A stretch of 64,000 nt of DNA from Variovorax sp. V93 (GCF_041154485.1 NZ_AP028669.1:2046001-2110000); one strand, 5' to 3'. Positions 25,372 to 34,744 are shown, numbered from the stretch's first letter. A program made the numbers and translations. The notes: generated by a model not told the origin, from the letters alone.

Positions 25372-25812
25372 ATGGATTCGATGATGCCCCAATCCCCCGA
25401 GCCCGAGGGCGTGCCGGACGCAAGCGCGCAGCAACACGTCTTTGTCTACGGCACCCTGCGCCGCGGCGGGCGCAACGACATCGCACGCTACCGGCCCGCG
25501 CCGGTCCACGTGGCCGACGCGTGCATTGCCGCCACGCTGTACGACCTGGGTGCCTACCCCGGCGCGGTGCTCGGCGGCGAGCGGCGCGTGGTCGGCGAGA
25601 TCTACCGCATCGCGCAACAGGTGGAGGCCGAGCTCGACCGGCTCGAGGGCGTCGCCGACGACGGCTCCGGCGAATACATCCGCCGCCACCTGATCGTGGA
25701 AGCGGGTGCGCAGCGCTTCGAATGCCTGGTCTACGAGATCCATCCGTCGCGCATCGAAGGGCGCGCAGTGATCGACAGCGGCGACTGGATGGCGCACGCC
25801 GCAGCCAGTTGA
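25372..25812 (+). CDS. Gamma-glutamylcyclotransferase/AIG2-like protein
   Basis: The 146-residue protein has the GGCT fold signature FVYGTLRRGGRN at about residues 20-31 (binding loop Tyr-Gly-Thr-Leu) and a Glu in RLEGVADDG and in GEYIRR suitable as the catalytic acid. Family members cleave gamma-glutamyl amines or remove gamma-glutamyl groups in glutathione turnover. The exact start is uncertain: ATGs at 25372, 25381 and 25384 are in frame, and one at 25336-38 is a GTG/ATG alternative overlapping the EamA gene. Confidence 0.85.
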   Translation: MDSMMPQSPEPEGVPDASAQQHVFVYGTLRRGGRNDIARYRPAPVHVADACIAATLYDLGAYPGAVLGGERRVVGEIYRIAQQVEAELDRLEGVADDGSGEYIRRHLIVEAGAQRFECLVYEIHPSRIEGRAVIDSGDWMAHAAAS

Positions 25813-25890
25813 GGTGTTTTCGGTGTTCGGTTTTCACGCCTGAAAGATCGATTGCACATTGCGAAAAAGACGGCTGCTGCGGCGCAATAT

Positions 25891-25911
25891 TTTTTCTCGA
25901 TATGAGAAAAA
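25891..25911. promoter_or_regulatory. Inverted repeat upstream of aceA (TTTTTCTC-N5-GAGAAAAA)
   Basis: Perfect 8-bp arms with a GATAT spacer lie about 150 bp before the aceA start in an AT-rich stretch unlike the rest of the window. It could be a regulator site or a terminator for the GGCT-like gene, since a T-run is present on either strand. Confidence 0.4.
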
Positions 25912-25965
25912 TAATTTTGCATTGAGAAATGTCTTTGTAAGTGGTTGATTTTCATGGATTAAAAA

Positions 25966-25985
25966 TATGTCTTCTATAAGACATA
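25966..25985. promoter_or_regulatory. Palindromic candidate operator of aceA
   Basis: TATGTCTTCTATAAGACATA has perfect 8-bp arms and a 4-bp centre. Its right half overlaps a TATAAG sequence that could be a -10 element, 75-95 bp before the aceA start. A GntR/FadR-type repressor is the likely reader by site shape; this is inference. Confidence 0.6.
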
Positions 25986-26059
25986 AGAGTCCGGCTTCGG
26001 TTTAGAGTAGCTCCACGGCCGCAGCGCCCGATCCTTTCAATCAACCTCACGGAGTGACC

Positions 26060-27379
26060 ATGCCCCAGACCCTCACCGAACAATTGAGCCGCGAACAGCA
26101 AATTGCCGCCCTCGAGAAAGAGTGGGCCACCAATCCCCGCTGGAAGGGCATCAAGCGCGGCTACAGCGCCGCCGACGTGGTTCGCCTTCGCGGTTCCTTC
26201 CCCATCGAGCACACGCTGGCGCGCCGCGGCGCCGAGAAGCTCTGGGAGCTGGTGAACAACGAGCCCTACGTCAACTGCCTGGGCGCGCTCACGGGCGGCC
26301 AGGCCATGCAGCAGGTGAAGGCCGGCGTGAAGGCCATCTACCTGTCGGGCTGGCAGGTTGCCGCGGACGCCAACACCTACTCGTCGATGTACCCGGACCA
26401 GTCGCTGTACCCGGTGGACTCGGTGCCGACCGTGGTCGAGCGCATCAACAACACCTTCCGCCGCGCGGACGAGATCCAGTGGTCCAAGAACGTGAACCCC
26501 GGCGACAAGGGCTACGTCGACTACTTCGCCCCCATCGTCGCTGACGCCGAGGCCGGCTTCGGCGGCGTGCTGAACGGCTTCGAGCTGATGAAGGCCATGA
26601 TCAAGGCCGGCGCCGGCGGCGTGCACTTCGAAGACCAGCTCGCCTCGGTCAAGAAGTGCGGCCACATGGGCGGCAAGGTGCTCGTGCCCACCACCGAGGC
26701 CGTGCAGAAGCTCATCGCCGCGCGCATGGCCGCCGACGTCTGCGGCACGCCGACGCTCGTGATTGCCCGCACCGACGCCGAAGCCGCCGACCTCATCACC
26801 AGCGACTACGACGAGAACGACAAGCCCTTCCTCACCGGCGAACGCACCGCCGAAGGCTTCTACAAGACCAAGAAGGGCATCGACCAGGCCATCAGCCGCG
26901 CCATTGCCTACGCCCACTACGCCGACCTGGTGTGGTGCGAAACCGGCACGCCCGACCTCGAGTTCGCCAAGAAGTTCGCCGACGCGGTCCACAAGGTGCA
27001 CCCCGGCAAGATGCTGGCCTACAACTGCTCGCCGTCGTTCAACTGGAAGAAGAACCTCGACGACGCCACCATCGCCAAGTTCCAGAAGGAACTCGGCGCC
27101 ATGGGCTACAAGTACCAGTTCATCACGCTGGCCGGCATCCACTCGATGTGGTTCAACATGTTCGACCTGGCGCAAGACTACGTGCAGCGCGGCATGTCCG
27201 CCTACGTCGAGAAGGTGCAGGAGCCCGAGTTCGCAGCGCGCGATCGCGGTTACACCTTCGTCTCGCACCAGCAGGAAGTCGGCACCGGCTACTTCGACGA
27301 GGTGACCACGGTCATCCAGGGCGGCAAGTCCAGCGTCACGGCGCTGACCGGCTCGACCGAGGAAGAGCAATTCCACTGA
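26060..27379 (+). CDS. aceA: Isocitrate lyase
   Basis: The 439-residue enzyme cleaves isocitrate to succinate and glyoxylate, the entry step of the glyoxylate shunt, and allows growth on acetate or fatty acids. The signature KKCGHMGGK is present with catalytic Cys200; the Mg-binding Asp/Glu region ([15 protein letters not shown]) is intact. The ATG at 26060 is preferred because GGAG ends 5 nt upstream; a GTG two codons earlier is in frame but overlaps that site. No malate synthase gene is adjacent. AT-rich upstream DNA with two inverted repeats suggests regulated expression. Confidence 0.97.
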   Translation: MPQTLTEQLSREQQIAALEKEWATNPRWKGIKRGYSAADVVRLRGSFPIEHTLARRGAEKLWELVNNEPYVNCLGALTGGQAMQQVKAGVKAIYLSGWQVAADANTYSSMYPDQSLYPVDSVPTVVERINNTFRRADEIQWSKNVNPGDKGYVDYFAPIVADAEAGFGGVLNGFELMKAMIKAGAGGVHFEDQLASVKKCGHMGGKVLVPTTEAVQKLIAARMAADVCGTPTLVIARTDAEAADLITSDYDENDKPFLTGERTAEGFYKTKKGIDQAISRAIAYAHYADLVWCETGTPDLEFAKKFADAVHKVHPGKMLAYNCSPSFNWKKNLDDATIAKFQKELGAMGYKYQFITLAGIHSMWFNMFDLAQDYVQRGMSAYVEKVQEPEFAARDRGYTFVSHQQEVGTGYFDEVTTVIQGGKSSVTALTGSTEEEQFH

Positions 27380-27421
27380 TCCGCTGAATCCGCCAGCACA
27401 ACAATTTCGCTGTCACCTTCG

Positions 27422-27448
27422 AGCCCGGCCGAGCGCCGGGCTTTTTTT
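27422..27448 (+). terminator. Rho-independent terminator after aceA
   Basis: Stem GCCCGG/CCGGGC with a 7-nt loop is followed by seven T, 43 bp after the aceA stop. Confidence 0.9.
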
Positions 27449-27516
27449 GTGCCCGGCGGCCAGCGGATAGAATTGCGGTCTCTGCACCCAACAAGAGCGA
27501 GAAAGGCACCTTGGTT

Positions 27517-27585
27517 ATGACACCGCGAACTACTCCGCAAGGATTCAGCGGCTTTTTCTTCGTCTCCGAAGAAAAGGGCCGGTAG
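27517..27585 (+). CDS. Putative leader peptide (22 aa) with Phe and Thr codons upstream of thrS
   Basis: A short ORF starts with ATG at 27517 after an AAAGG about 10 nt upstream and stops with TAG. Of 22 codons, Thr occupies positions 2, 5 and 6 and Phe positions 10, 13, 14 and 15, ending with a charged tail. It is followed within 40 nt by a terminator hairpin and lies at the head of an operon that encodes ThrRS and both PheRS subunits. The layout is that of an attenuation leader like E. coli pheM, but at the head of the operon rather than before pheS. No such peptide is known to me in this place; expression is inferred. Confidence 0.6.
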   Translation: MTPRTTPQGFSGFFFVSEEKGR

Positions 27586-27593
27586 CCCGCGCT
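27576..27593 (+). promoter_or_regulatory. Candidate pause hairpin / antiterminator segment
   Basis: GGGC (27576-27579) can pair with GCCC (27585-27588) across the leader stop codon. The overlapping CCGCGCT (27587-27593) can instead pair with AGCGCGG (27626-27632), the 5' arm of the downstream terminator. A separate hairpin GCTGG/CCAGC spans 27595-27610. These mutually exclusive pairings are the 1:2 and 2:3 structures of a classical attenuator. Confidence 0.6.
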
Positions 27594-27623
27594 CGCTGGT
27601 TTCTTCCAGCTCTCATCCCAAGC

Positions 27624-27657
27624 AAAGCGCGGCCAGTCACCGCGCTTTTTGTTTTTT
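27624..27657 (+). terminator. Attenuator terminator before thrS
   Basis: AAAGCGCGG (27624-27632) pairs perfectly with CCGCGCTTT (27640-27648) over a 7-nt loop, followed by a tract of T broken by one G. It ends about 15 bp before the thrS ATG, so it must be conditional. Confidence 0.85.
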
Positions 27658-27672
27658 CGCCCGAGGTTTTCC

Positions 27673-29580
27673 ATGATCCAGATCACGCTTCCCGACAACT
27701 CGCGCCGCGAGTTCCCCGGCCCGGTTTCGGTGGCCGAAGTTGCCCAGTCCATCGGACCCGGGCTCGCCAAGATGACGGTGGCCGGCAAGGTCGACGGCAA
27801 GCTCGTCGATGCCAGCGACGTCATCGACCATGACGCCAGGCTGCAGATCATCACGCCCAGGGACGACGAGGGCCTGGAGATCATCCGCCACTCGACGGCC
27901 CACCTGGTCGGCCACGCGGTGAAGCAGCTCTACCCGACGGCCAAGATGGTCATCGGTCCGGTGATCGAGGAGGGCTTCTACTACGACATCTCCTACGAGC
28001 GCCCCTTCACGCCCGAGGACATGGCCGCCATCGAGGCGCGCATGCGCGAGCTCATTGCGCAGGACTACGACGTGGTCAAGAAGATGACGCCGCGCGCCGA
28101 GGTCATCGAGGTCTTCAAGTCGCGCGGCGAGGACTACAAGCTGCGCCTCGTCGAGGACATGCCCGACGAGCAGGCCATGGGCCTGTACTACCACCAGGAA
28201 TACGTCGACATGTGCCGCGGCCCGCACGTGCCGAACACGCGCTTCCTGAAGGTCTTCAAGCTCACGAAGCTCGCCGGCGCCTACTGGCGCGGCGACGCCA
28301 AGAACGAGCAGCTGCAGCGCATCTACGGCACGGCCTGGGCCGACAAGAAGCAGCTCGACCAGTACATCCAGCGCATCGAGGAAGCCGAGAAGCGCGACCA
28401 CCGCAAGCTCGGCAAGGAACTGGACCTGTTCCACATCGACGAAGTGGCGCCGGGCGTGGTGTTCTGGCACCCCAAGGGCTGGGCCGTGTGGCAGGCGGTG
28501 GAGCAGTACATGCGCGGCATCTACCGCGACACGGGCTACTGGGAAGTGAAAGGCCCGCAGATCCTCGACAAGAGCCTGTGGGAGAAAACGGGCCACTGGC
28601 AGAACTACCGCGACAACATGTTCACGACGGAGTCGGAAAAGCGCGAATACGCGCTCAAGCCGATGAACTGCCCGGGCCACGTGCTCATTTTCAAGAGCGA
28701 CCTGCGCAGCTACCGCGACCTGCCGCTGCGCTACGGCGAGTTCGGCCAGTGCCACCGCAACGAACCCAGCGGCGCGCTGCACGGCATCATGCGCGTGCGC
28801 GGCTTCACGCAGGACGACGGCCACATCTTCTGCACGGAGGACCAGATCCTCGAAGAGTGCGTGGCCTACACGGCGCAGCTGCAGAAGGTCTATGCCGACT
28901 TCGGCTTCACGGACATCCTCTACAAGGTGGCCACGCGCCCCGACAACCGCGTGGGCTCCGACGAACTCTGGGACAAGGCCGAGCACGCCGTGATGGAGGC
29001 GCTGCGCCGCTCGGGCGTCGATTTCATCATCTCGCCCGGCGACGGCGCCTTCTACGGCCCCAAGATCGAATACACGCTGAAGGACGCGCTGGGCCGCCAG
29101 TGGCAGTGCGGCACGATGCAGGTCGACTTCAACACGGCCGAGCGCCTGGGCGGCGAATACGTGACGGAAACGAGCGGCCGCGCCCACCCCGTCATGCTGC
29201 ACCGCGCCATCGTCGGCAGCCTCGAGCGCTTCATCGGCATGCTGATCGAACACCATGCCGGCGCGCTGCCCGCATGGCTCGCTCCGGTGCAGGTGGCGGT
29301 GCTCAACATCAGCGAAGGACAGGCCGACTACGCCGCTTCAGTGGCGAAAACGCTGCAGAATCAAGGGCTTAGGGTCCAGCTGGATCTGCACAACGAGAAG
29401 ATTACGTATAAAATACGCAAGCATTCGTTGCAAAAGCTTCCCTACATCCTTGTCGTGGGCGACAAAGAGAAGGAAGCTGGTGCCGTCGCAGTGCGCGCCC
29501 GGGGCAATCAAGACCTCGGTGCAATGTCCCTCGAATCGTTCGTGCAACGGCTCGTCCAGGATGTTGCTGACAAGCGTTGA
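27673..29580 (+). CDS. thrS: Threonyl-tRNA synthetase
   Basis: The 635-residue class-II synthetase charges tRNA-Thr. Domains in order: TGS (residues 1-61), editing domain with [16 protein letters not shown] (about 75-225, with later CRGPHVP), catalytic core (about 240-535, zinc ligand Cys in MNCPGH) and the anticodon-binding domain (about 540-635). The ATG at 27673 gives the canonical TGS start [10 protein letters not shown] and has GAGG 7 nt upstream. It is the first gene of the thrS-infC-rpmI-rplT-pheST-ihfA cluster and sits directly behind a predicted attenuator. Confidence 0.98.
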   Translation: MIQITLPDNSRREFPGPVSVAEVAQSIGPGLAKMTVAGKVDGKLVDASDVIDHDARLQIITPRDDEGLEIIRHSTAHLVGHAVKQLYPTAKMVIGPVIEEGFYYDISYERPFTPEDMAAIEARMRELIAQDYDVVKKMTPRAEVIEVFKSRGEDYKLRLVEDMPDEQAMGLYYHQEYVDMCRGPHVPNTRFLKVFKLTKLAGAYWRGDAKNEQLQRIYGTAWADKKQLDQYIQRIEEAEKRDHRKLGKELDLFHIDEVAPGVVFWHPKGWAVWQAVEQYMRGIYRDTGYWEVKGPQILDKSLWEKTGHWQNYRDNMFTTESEKREYALKPMNCPGHVLIFKSDLRSYRDLPLRYGEFGQCHRNEPSGALHGIMRVRGFTQDDGHIFCTEDQILEECVAYTAQLQKVYADFGFTDILYKVATRPDNRVGSDELWDKAEHAVMEALRRSGVDFIISPGDGAFYGPKIEYTLKDALGRQWQCGTMQVDFNTAERLGGEYVTETSGRAHPVMLHRAIVGSLERFIGMLIEHHAGALPAWLAPVQVAVLNISEGQADYAASVAKTLQNQGLRVQLDLHNEKITYKIRKHSLQKLPYILVVGDKEKEAGAVAVRARGNQDLGAMSLESFVQRLVQDVADKR

Positions 29581-29694
29581 TTTGTCCCGGAAGCACCCTC
29601 ATATGTGCTTCTCGTCCCAATCATGCCGCTTGTCCGCGAGGACTGACCCGGCTTCCGCTACAGATTTTGTAGCAATTTTTGAAGGATTCTGACC

Positions 29695-30306
29695 ATCGCT
29701 ACTGCATTTCGCGACCGCCGCCACCGCGAGGAACGCCAACACCGCCTGAACCGGGAAATCATGGCCCCGGAAGTCCGCCTTGTAGGCCCGGAAAACGAGC
29801 CATTGGGTGTTATGAGTCTCTCCGAGGCCTTGCGCCTCGCCGGTGAGGCTGACGTGGATCTGGTAGAGGTCGTTGCCGCGGCCAATCCGCCCGTGTGCCG
29901 TCTGATCGAGTACGGCAAGTTCAAGTACCACGAGCAGAAGAAGGCGGCCGAGGCCAAGTCGAAGCAGAAGGTCATTGAGGTCAAGGAAATCAAGTTCCGC
30001 CCCGGTACCGACGACGGCGACTACAACATCAAGATGCGCAACATCAAGCGCTTTCTTGAAGAGGGCGACAAATGCAAGATCACGCTGCGCTTCCGCGGCC
30101 GCGAGATCACGCACCAGGAGCTCGGCCTGGCGCTGCTGCAGCGAATCCGTGATGAGCTGGGCGACCTGATCGTCGTGGAGCAGTTCCCCAAGCTCGAAGG
30201 CCGGCAAATGATCATGATGATCGCGCCGGGCCGCAAGAAGCCGGGTGGCGGCGGTGGTGCCGCAAAGCCGGCTTCTTCGGAAGCGTCGGCGCCCGCGGCG
30301 GCCTGA
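29695..30306 (+). CDS. infC: Translation initiation factor IF-3 with AUC start codon
   Basis: The 203-residue protein has the IF3 N-domain ([20 protein letters not shown]), linker and C-domain ([19 protein letters not shown]). No ATG fits the N-terminus: the first in-frame ATG (29761) would remove 22 residues that match the family. ATC at 29695 lies 9 nt after AAGG and gives the usual start Ile/Met-Ala-Thr. Rare AUU/AUC/AUA starts are a known feature of infC and let IF3 repress its own translation. The C-terminus is extended by a Gly/Ala/Ser-rich tail after the core. Confidence 0.93.
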   Translation: MATAFRDRRHREERQHRLNREIMAPEVRLVGPENEPLGVMSLSEALRLAGEADVDLVEVVAAANPPVCRLIEYGKFKYHEQKKAAEAKSKQKVIEVKEIKFRPGTDDGDYNIKMRNIKRFLEEGDKCKITLRFRGREITHQELGLALLQRIRDELGDLIVVEQFPKLEGRQMIMMIAPGRKKPGGGGGAAKPASSEASAPAAA

Positions 30307-30477
30307 AAAGGCCGCCACGGCGGCAGGTAAAGAGAGTCAGCAGGGTTTGAAGAATTTCGCCGCTGCCGGCGCTTCGCAAGAAGGGCAGGCAGGGGCGGGA
30401 TAAAGAAGTGTCTCGGGGCCAACAAGTCCGTGGAGTATCCGCGGCGCCTCACGAGCACAAATTAAAGGAGCATTCAC

Positions 30478-30681
30478 ATGCCCAAAATGAAGACCAAGAG
30501 CAGCGCGAAAAAACGTTTCCGCGTTCGTCCCGGTGGCACCGTCAAGCGCGGTCAAGCCTTCAAGCGTCACATCTTGACGAAGAAGACCACCAAGAACAAG
30601 CGTCACCTGCGTGGTGCAGTCGCAGTGCATGAGACCAACATGGTTTCTGTCGCCGCCATGCTGCCCGGCCGTGGCATTTAA
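30478..30681 (+). CDS. rpmI: Ribosomal protein bL35
   Basis: The 67-residue basic protein begins [16 protein letters not shown] and contains [24 protein letters not shown], as expected for L35. AAAGGAG precedes the ATG. It lies 171 bp after infC, a spacer which contains a small hairpin (GCCGCC-AC-GGCGG) and could carry L20-binding structure, though I cannot fold it with certainty. Confidence 0.98.
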   Translation: MPKMKTKSSAKKRFRVRPGGTVKRGQAFKRHILTKKTTKNKRHLRGAVAVHETNMVSVAAMLPGRGI

Positions 30682-30705
30682 CTTAGACGAACAAGGAGTA
30701 CACAC

Positions 30706-31065
30706 ATGCCTCGCGTCAAACGTGGTGTAACGGCTCGCGCCCGCCACAAGAAAGTTCTCGCACTCGCCAAGGGTTTCCGCGGTCGCCGCGGCAATGTCTT
30801 CCGCATCGCCAAACAGGCGGTGATGAAGGCTGGGCAATATGCCTACCGTGACCGCCGCACCAAGAAGCGCGTATTCCGTCAACTGTGGATCGCGCGTATC
30901 AACGCCGCCTCGCGCGAACTGGGCCTGACCTACAGCCAGTTCGCCAACGGCATCCGCAAGGCCGGGATCGAGATCGACCGCAAGATGCTTGCGGACATCG
31001 CAGTGCACGACAAGGCCGCTTTTGCCGGCATCGTGGAGCAGGTCAAGGCCAAGCTGGCTGCTTGA
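30706..31065 (+). CDS. rplT: Ribosomal protein bL20
   Basis: The 119-residue protein has the long basic N-terminal helix ([18 protein letters not shown]) and the globular part with [24 protein letters not shown]20 is needed for early 50S assembly and often represses its own operon. It lies 24 bp after rpmI with AAGGAG upstream of the ATG. Confidence 0.98.
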
Positions 31066-31082
31066 TTCTGCACAGCAGGGGT

Positions 31083-31098
31083 GCCGCCTTCGGGCGGC
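31083..31098 (+). other. UUCG-capped hairpin after rplT
   Basis: GCCGCC-TTCG-GGCGGC forms a very stable tetraloop hairpin 17 bp after the rplT stop. It is not followed by a T-tract, so it may be an RNA processing or stability element. Confidence 0.55.
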
Positions 31099-31117
31099 TT
31101 CCTGCGCCCACGGCACA

Positions 31118-31153
31118 AGGGCTGGCGCTTGAAAAGGCTCCAGCTCTTTTTTT
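31118..31153 (+). terminator. Terminator-like hairpin between rplT and pheS
   Basis: GGCTGG-type arm (GCTGG 31121-31125) pairs with CCAGC (31140-31144), extendable by G-U pairs, followed by seven T (31147-31153). It stands 24 bp before pheS, the place of the pheM attenuator in E. coli. No convincing leader ORF accompanies it. Confidence 0.4.
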
Positions 31154-31177
31154 ATTTCCCGCCTAATTTTTGTTGCT

Positions 31178-32254
31178 ATGAACGAGTTGGACTCCCTTGT
31201 CGCCACCGCCCGCGCCGCCTTCGCCGAAGCGAAAACGCCCGCCGAGCTCGAAAACGCCAAGGCCCAGTTCCTCGGCAAGTCGGGCCGCATCACCGAGCTG
31301 ATGAAGGGCATGGCCGCGCTCAGCGTCGACGAGAAGAAGTCGCGCGGCGCCGCCATCAACGTGGCCAAGCAGGCCATCGAGTCCGCGCTGACTGAACGGC
31401 GCCAGCAGCTGGCCGACGAAGAGCTTTCGCTGCAGCTGCGCGCCGAGGCGCTCGACGTGAGCCTGCCCGGCCGCCGCCGCATCCCGGGTGGCCTGCACCC
31501 CGTGAGCCGCACGCTGGAGCGCATCGAGGAGATCTTCTCGAGCATGGGCTTCGACGTGGCCGACGGCCCCGAGATCGAGAGCGACTGGCATAGCTTCACC
31601 TCGCTCAACAACCCGCCGAACCATCCTGCGCGTTCGATGCAGGACACCTTCTATGTCGACCTGAACGGCGACGACGGCATTCCCTACAACCTGCGTCCGC
31701 ACACCAGCCCGATGCAGGTGCGCTATGCGCATCAGCACATCAAGAAGTACGCGGCTGAATTTGCAGCCGCGGCCGCCGACGCCACCGGCACCGTCAAGGC
31801 GCCCGAGATCCGCGTGATCGCACCCGGCCGCACCTACCGCGTCGACAGCGACGCCACGCACTCGCCCATGTTCCACCAGTGCGAAGGCCTGTGGCTCGGC
31901 GAGAACGTGAGCTTCAAGGACCTGAAGGTCGTGTTCACCGACTTCTGCCGCACCTTCTTCGAGAGCGACGACCTCGTGCTGCGCTTCCGTCCGAGCTTCT
32001 TCCCGTTCACCGAGCCCAGCGCCGAGATCGACATCCAGTTTGCGAGCGGCCCGCTGGCCGGCCGCTGGCTCGAGGTCGCGGGTTCGGGCCAGGTGCATCC
32101 GAACGTGGTGCGCAACATGGGGCTCGACCCCGAGCGCTACATCGGCTTTGCCTTTGGCATGGGCCCCGACCGGCTCACCATGCTGCGCTATGGCGTGAAC
32201 GACCTGCGCCTCTTCTTCGACGGCGACCTGCGCTTCCTCTCGCAGTTCCAGTAA
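31178..32254 (+). CDS. pheS: Phenylalanyl-tRNA synthetase alpha subunit
   Basis: The 358-residue protein has the N-terminal coiled-coil (residues about 1-90) and the class-II catalytic domain with motif 2 ([19 protein letters not shown]) and motif 3 ([18 protein letters not shown]). [12 protein letters not shown] and the GSGQVHPNV segment are typical. It forms the alpha2-beta2 enzyme with PheT. It is longer than E. coli PheS (327) because of an insert near residues 185-205 (alanine-rich). Its start lies 112 bp after rplT. Confidence 0.97.
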   Translation: MNELDSLVATARAAFAEAKTPAELENAKAQFLGKSGRITELMKGMAALSVDEKKSRGAAINVAKQAIESALTERRQQLADEELSLQLRAEALDVSLPGRRRIPGGLHPVSRTLERIEEIFSSMGFDVADGPEIESDWHSFTSLNNPPNHPARSMQDTFYVDLNGDDGIPYNLRPHTSPMQVRYAHQHIKKYAAEFAAAAADATGTVKAPEIRVIAPGRTYRVDSDATHSPMFHQCEGLWLGENVSFKDLKVVFTDFCRTFFESDDLVLRFRPSFFPFTEPSAEIDIQFASGPLAGRWLEVAGSGQVHPNVVRNMGLDPERYIGFAFGMGPDRLTMLRYGVNDLRLFFDGDLRFLSQFQ

Positions 32255-32297
32255 GCACCCGTCCATAGAAACAGAAACCGAATACGAGATCGAAGAG

Positions 32298-34739
32298 ATG
32301 CAATTCCCGGAATCCTGGCTGCGCGAGTTCTGCAACCCGCCCCTCGACAGCGCCGCACTGGCCGAAACGCTCACCATGGGCGGCTTCGAGGTCGAGGAGC
32401 GCCGCCCCGTGGCGCCGCCCTTCAGCCGCATCGTGGTCGGCGAAATCAAGGAAGCCGTGCAGCACCCCAACGCCGACCGCCTGCGCGTGTGCCAGATCGA
32501 CGCGGGGCAGGGCGCCTTGCTCAACATCGTGTGCGGCGCGCCCAATGCGCGCGTCGGCATCAAGGTGCCCTGCGCGCTGGTCGGCGCCGAACTGCCGCCC
32601 GGTGAAGACGGCAAGCCCTTCCTCATCAAGCTCGGCAAGCTGCGCGGCGTGGAAAGCCAGGGCATGCTGTGCTCGGCGCGCGAACTGAAGCTCAGCGAAG
32701 ACCACGGCGGCCTGCTCGAACTCGACGCCGACGCGCCCATTGGCGCCGATGTGCGCGACGTGCTCAAGCTCGACGACGCGCTGCTCACGCTCAAGCTCAC
32801 GCCCAACCTCGCGCATGGCCTGAGCGTGTACGGCGTGGCGCGCGAGCTTGCGGCGCTGACCGGTGCGCCGCTCAAGACGCCCGCCATCGCGCCGGTGGCC
32901 GCGTCGTTTGCCGACGTGCTGCCGGTCAAGGTGGAAGCGCCCGAACTCTGCGGCCGTTTTTCGGGCCGCATCGTGCGCGGCGTGAACACCAAGGTGGCCA
33001 CGCCCGCGTGGATGGTCGATCGCTTGGCGCGCTGCGGCCAGCGCAGCGTGACGCCGCTGGTCGACATCTCGAACTACGTCATGTTCGAGTACGGCCAGCC
33101 CAGCCACATCTTCGACCTCGACAAGATCCACGGCGGCCTCACGGTGCGCTGGGGCAAGGCGGGCGAGCAGCTCAAGCTGCTCAATGGCAACACCATCGGC
33201 GTCGACGACAAGGTCGGCGTGATCGCCGACGACCAGGCCGTCGAATCGCTCGCGGGCATCATGGGCGGCGATGCCACCTCGGTGTCCGACGACACGCGCA
33301 ACATCTACGTCGAGGCCGCGTTCTGGTGGCCCGAAGCCGTGCAGGGCCGCTCGCGCCGCTTCAACTTCTCGACCGATGCGGGGCACCGCTACGAGCGCGG
33401 CGTCGATCCGAGCCGCACGGTGGAAATCATCGAGCGCATCACGCAGCTCATCATCGAGATCTGCGGCGGCCAGGCCGGCGCCATGGACGACAAGATCCTG
33501 AACGTGCCCGAGGCCATGCCCGTCACGCTGCGCGTGGCGCGCGCCGCGCGCGTCATCGGCATGCCGCTCACGCAGGCCCAATGCGCCGATGCGCTGCGCC
33601 GCCTCGGTTTTGCGCTGAGCGAAGGCGAGGGCACGTTGACCGTGACGCCGCCGCCGCATCGCTTCGACCTGCTGATCGAGGAAGACCTGATCGAAGAGGT
33701 CGCGCGCCTGGTCGGCTTCAACAACCTGCCGACCACCGCGCCGCTCGCGCCCATCACCGCGCGCGTGCGGCCCGAGGCCCGGCGCAGCCGCTTCGCGGTG
33801 CGCCGCAGCCTGGCCGCGCTCGGCTACCAGGAAACCATCAACTTCAGCTTCGTCGAGGCGCACTGGGAGCAGGACCTGGCCGGCAACGCCAATCCGGTGA
33901 AGCTCCTCAACCCCATTGCCAGCCAGATGAGCGTGATGCGTTCGTCCCTGCTGGGCTCGCTGCTGCAGGTGCTCAAGTTCAACCTCGACCGCAAGGCGCC
34001 GCGCGTTCGCGTGTTCGAAGTGGGCCGCGTGTTCATGCGCGACGACAGCGTGGCCACCACCGACAGCACCGTGCGCGGCGTCGACCAGCCGATGCGCGTG
34101 GCCGGCCTCGCCTGGGGTGATGCGGAAGAAGCGCGCTGGGACGGCAAGCCGCAGCGCGTCGATTTCTACGATGCCAAGGGCGACGTCGAAGCGCTGCTCG
34201 CACCGCGGGTGCCGAGCTTCGAGCCGGCCGAGCATCCGGCCCTGCACCCCGGCCGCTCGGCGCGCGTGCTGGTCGACGGCAGGGCCATCGGCTTCATCGG
34301 CGAACTGCATCCGCGCTGGCGCCAGAAGTGGGACTTCGCGCTGGCGCCGGTGCTGTTCGAGCTCGACCTCGATGCCGTCGCCGCGCGGCCCGTGCCCGTG
34401 GCCCAGCCGGTGCCCAGGCACCAGGCGGTGGAGCGCGACATTGCCGTGGTGGTGGCCGAAGCCGTCACGCACAATGCGCTGATGCAGGCCATTCATTCGG
34501 CGCCGGCAGCGCAAGGGCTGTTGCGTGACGCCACGCTGTTCGACATCTATCGTCCGCAACCTGCGCGCGACGGTGCGGTGCCGGCATCGGGCGGGCTTGC
34601 GCAAGGGGAGAAGAGCATGGCGGTCCGCCTGAGCTTCCAGGACGACAGCGCCACGCTCACCGACGAGCAGGTGGAACCGGCCGTGCGTGCCATCGTCGAA
34701 CAACTGAGCGCCAGACTCGGCGCACGCCTGAGAGGTTGA
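32298..34739 (+). CDS. pheT: Phenylalanyl-tRNA synthetase beta subunit
   Basis: The 813-residue subunit contains, in order, a tRNA-binding EMAP-like domain (about 40-150), B3/B4 editing domain (about 215-390), B5 domain (about 400-475), a catalytic-like core and the C-terminal anticodon-binding FDX-ACB domain (about 720-813, ending QLSARLGARLRG). The editing domain hydrolyses Tyr-tRNA-Phe. Its stop overlaps an ATG of the ihfA frame (TGATG), so ihfA is probably translationally coupled. Confidence 0.97.
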   Translation: MQFPESWLREFCNPPLDSAALAETLTMGGFEVEERRPVAPPFSRIVVGEIKEAVQHPNADRLRVCQIDAGQGALLNIVCGAPNARVGIKVPCALVGAELPPGEDGKPFLIKLGKLRGVESQGMLCSARELKLSEDHGGLLELDADAPIGADVRDVLKLDDALLTLKLTPNLAHGLSVYGVARELAALTGAPLKTPAIAPVAASFADVLPVKVEAPELCGRFSGRIVRGVNTKVATPAWMVDRLARCGQRSVTPLVDISNYVMFEYGQPSHIFDLDKIHGGLTVRWGKAGEQLKLLNGNTIGVDDKVGVIADDQAVESLAGIMGGDATSVSDDTRNIYVEAAFWWPEAVQGRSRRFNFSTDAGHRYERGVDPSRTVEIIERITQLIIEICGGQAGAMDDKILNVPEAMPVTLRVARAARVIGMPLTQAQCADALRRLGFALSEGEGTLTVTPPPHRFDLLIEEDLIEEVARLVGFNNLPTTAPLAPITARVRPEARRSRFAVRRSLAALGYQETINFSFVEAHWEQDLAGNANPVKLLNPIASQMSVMRSSLLGSLLQVLKFNLDRKAPRVRVFEVGRVFMRDDSVATTDSTVRGVDQPMRVAGLAWGDAEEARWDGKPQRVDFYDAKGDVEALLAPRVPSFEPAEHPALHPGRSARVLVDGRAIGFIGELHPRWRQKWDFALAPVLFELDLDAVAARPVPVAQPVPRHQAVERDIAVVVAEAVTHNALMQAIHSAPAAQGLLRDATLFDIYRPQPARDGAVPASGGLAQGEKSMAVRLSFQDDSATLTDEQVEPAVRAIVEQLSARLGARLRG

Positions 34740-34744
34740 TGAGA

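Noticed and set aside
31081..31395. Frame with Phe-rich stretch (LQLFFYFPP) before pheS, considered as pheM-like leader
   Set aside because: The Phe run comes from the T-tract of the terminator-like hairpin; the frame runs far into pheS without stop and has no ribosome site.
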